From Clostridiales bacterium (GTDB lineage: Bacteria; Bacillota; Clostridia; Oscillospirales; Oscillospiraceae): 64,000 nt of DNA. The notes under the pieces were generated by a model that worked only from the letters and a program-made list of their open reading frames with translations, was not told the origin of the DNA and did not search any database. The stretch lies in assembly GCA_018374635.1 (NCBI GenBank), contig JAHAEW010000005.1, forward strand, positions 1 through 64,000. The letters are read 5' to 3'. Position 1 is the stretch's first letter, and every line of letters begins with the position of its first letter. The translations under genes and the position numbers were made by a program. Below are positions 62,772 through 64,000 of the stretch, piece by piece.

Positions 62772-63908
62772 ATGAGCGAGCAAAAACGAATTCCCCTTGT
62801 CATCATGCGGGGCGGCACCAGCAAGGGTATCTATATCAAGGAAAACGATCTGCCCACCGATCCCAAGGAGCGGGATGAGCTGATCCTGCGCCTGTTCGGC
62901 AGCCCGGATGTGCGCCAGATCGACGGCCTGGCGGGGGCGGACCCCCTGACCAGCAAGCTGGCCATCATTGGACCTCCCTCCCGGCCGGACGCCGATGTGG
63001 ACTACACCTTCGCCCAGGTCTCCATCACCGACCGGGTGGTGGACTACAAGGGCAACTGCGGCAACATCTCCTCCGGCGTGGGCCCCTTTGCCATCGACGA
63101 GTCTCTGGTCAAGGCGGTGGAGCCGGTGACCCGGGTGCGCATCCACAATACGAATACGGGCAAGATGCTCTATGCCGAGGTCCAGGTGAAGGACGGCAAG
63201 GCCAGGGTCAAGGGAGACTGCGCCATCGCCGGCGTGCCCGGTACCAGCGCCCCCATCCTGCTGGACTTTGCCTCCACCGCGGGCGCGGCCACCGGCAATG
63301 TCCTGCCCACCGGGAACCCGGTGGATACCCTGGAGACCAGCCGGGGCCCCATTGAGGTCTCCATCGTGGACGTGGCCAATCCCTGCGTCTTTGTCCGCGC
63401 GAAGGATGTGGGCATGAAGGGGACCGAGACCCCCGACGTCATCGACGGCGACAAGGAGCTGCTGGCCTATCTGGAGGAGATCCGCTCCAAGTGCTGCGCC
63501 AGGATCGGCATGGCCAAGGACCCCGCCGACGCCACCAAGCACTCTCCCGCCTTCCCCATGGTGGCCTTTGTCACCGAGGCGGCCGACTATGTGGACTTCA
63601 CCAGCGGCAAGACCATCCATAAGGAGGACGTGGACTTTGTCTCCCGCCTGATGTTCATGCAGGTGCTCCACAAGACCTATGCCGGCACCGCTACCGCCTG
63701 CACCGGCGCGGCGGCCAAGATCAAGGGCACCATTGTCAATCAGGTCATCCCCCACATCGAGAAGATCGACACCATCCGGATCGGCCATCCCGCCGGCGTC
63801 ATTCCCGTGGTGGCCGCCGTGGAGGGCAACGAGGTGAAGAAGTCGGCCCTGGTGCGCACCGCCCGCCGTCTCATGGAGGGCTATGCCCTGGTGCCCGGCG
63901 AGGACTGA
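62772..63908 (+). CDS. mii: 3-methylitaconate Delta-isomerase (PrpF family)
   Basis: 378 residues, PrpF/diaminopimelate-epimerase fold. Moves the double bond of 3-methylitaconate to give 2,3-dimethylmaleate. MRGGTSKGIYI near the N-terminus and the active-site Cys in YKGNCGNISSGVGPFA (Cys96) are family marks. ATG 62772 follows GGAGG; the in-frame extension to 62658 lies within the end of mgm. Directly after mgm, as expected for the pathway. Confidence 0.94.
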   Translation: MSEQKRIPLVIMRGGTSKGIYIKENDLPTDPKERDELILRLFGSPDVRQIDGLAGADPLTSKLAIIGPPSRPDADVDYTFAQVSITDRVVDYKGNCGNISSGVGPFAIDESLVKAVEPVTRVRIHNTNTGKMLYAEVQVKDGKARVKGDCAIAGVPGTSAPILLDFASTAGAATGNVLPTGNPVDTLETSRGPIEVSIVDVANPCVFVRAKDVGMKGTETPDVIDGDKELLAYLEEIRSKCCARIGMAKDPADATKHSPAFPMVAFVTEAADYVDFTSGKTIHKEDVDFVSRLMFMQVLHKTYAGTATACTGAAAKIKGTIVNQVIPHIEKIDTIRIGHPAGVIPVVAAVEGNEVKKSALVRTARRLMEGYALVPGED

Positions 63909-63930
63909 GAAAAACGGGAGGAGTGCCACA

Positions 63931-64000
63931 TGCGTGCCAATACGCTGGTCTACGACGTAGGCAGTACCTATACGAAAGCGGCTGCCTTCCGGCTGGAGCG
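63931..64000 (+). CDS. MutL/GlmL family ATPase (partial, start only)
   Basis: Only the first 23 codons are in the window, after GGGAGGAG and 22 bases after mii. They read LVYDVGSTYTKAAAF after the start, the phosphate-1 motif (DxGST.TK) of the actin/Hsp70-like GlmL/MutL proteins that accompany B12-dependent glutamate mutase. A reactivating or cofactor-handling factor for Mgm is the likely role. The call rests on a short stretch plus context; another ASKHA-fold protein is possible. Confidence 0.72.

Overview
The window looks like a chromosomal segment of a GC-rich, anaerobic, amino-acid- and vitamin-fermenting member of the Clostridia, most like the Oscillospiraceae (Flavonifractor / Intestinimonas / Lawsonibacter type). 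The reasons are Firmicute-style Shine-Dalgarno sequences and gene order, a selenoprotein glycine reductase operon, oxygen-sensitive Fe-S serine dehydratase, VanZ, SLH and RsgI-like proteins, and an Eubacterium barkeri-type nicotinate fermentation cluster. The taxon is inferred from gene content only. No rRNA, tRNA, CRISPR array, IS element, prophage or plasmid feature was seen.

Layout. 1-940: rpsI (partial) and rplM on the minus strand behind a consensus promoter and a probable L13 leader. 1082-5790: operon of a TtcA-like tRNA thiolase, an SbcD/YhaO-like nuclease, a YhaN-like ATPase and signal peptidase I. 5864-11701: divergent TetR gene, then trxB-trxA-grdA(UGA=Sec)-grdC-grdD, the electron feed and the A and C components of glycine reductase; grdE/grdB (component B) are absent. 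11706-14656: a membrane-anchored XRE regulator, three small secreted proteins and VanZ, partly AT-rich. 14672-20390 (minus): pyruvate kinase, then DHHW + MBOAT + acyltransferase-3 (surface polymer O-acylation) and a VOC protein. 20493-27288: two-subunit L-serine dehydratase, a ClC-family transporter lacking GSGIP, a CNNM/CBS protein, DUF711/PFL + ACT pair, and an HPr-like protein without the phosphorylatable His. 27480-34968: mtaB, an S41-like lipoprotein, an aromatic-acid-exporter-like protein, thyA-folA-NUDIX (with an in-frame amber codon), pgi and a small P-loop protein. 35146-45467: a PepSY secreted protein, an ECF-like sigma factor with an RsgI-like anti-sigma, an SLH protein downstream of a MacAB-type exporter and its TetR regulator, and a PatB-type C-S lyase. 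45733-47070: glutamate dehydrogenase.

47362-64000 is the most interesting part: a LysR gene divergent from a long plus-strand cluster that encodes almost the whole anaerobic nicotinate pathway. Ndh (F, S and a fused L-M subunit) makes 6-hydroxynicotinate, Hnr reduces it to tetrahydro-oxonicotinate, Ena opens the ring to 2-formylglutarate, Hgd makes 2-hydroxymethylglutarate, the B12 mutase Mgm converts 2-methyleneglutarate to 3-methylitaconate, Mii isomerises to dimethylmaleate and DmdAB hydrates to dimethylmalate. The dehydratase Hmd and the lyase Dml are not in the window and are predicted further downstream. Embedded in the cluster are genes without an assigned role in this pathway: a stand-alone PfoR/PTS-EIIC-like membrane protein (candidate transporter), a UPF0280 (ApbE-like) protein directly after the flavoprotein gene hnr, a DUF1185/AA_synth protein, and the start of a MutL/GlmL-family ATPase just after the mutase genes (candidate mutase reactivase). 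Strong intercistronic hairpins punctuate the cluster.

Together the genes describe an organism that gains energy from glycine and nicotinate, feeds electrons through thioredoxin and NAD(P)H, and recovers ammonia and pyruvate through GDH, serine dehydratase and the dimethylmalate route.
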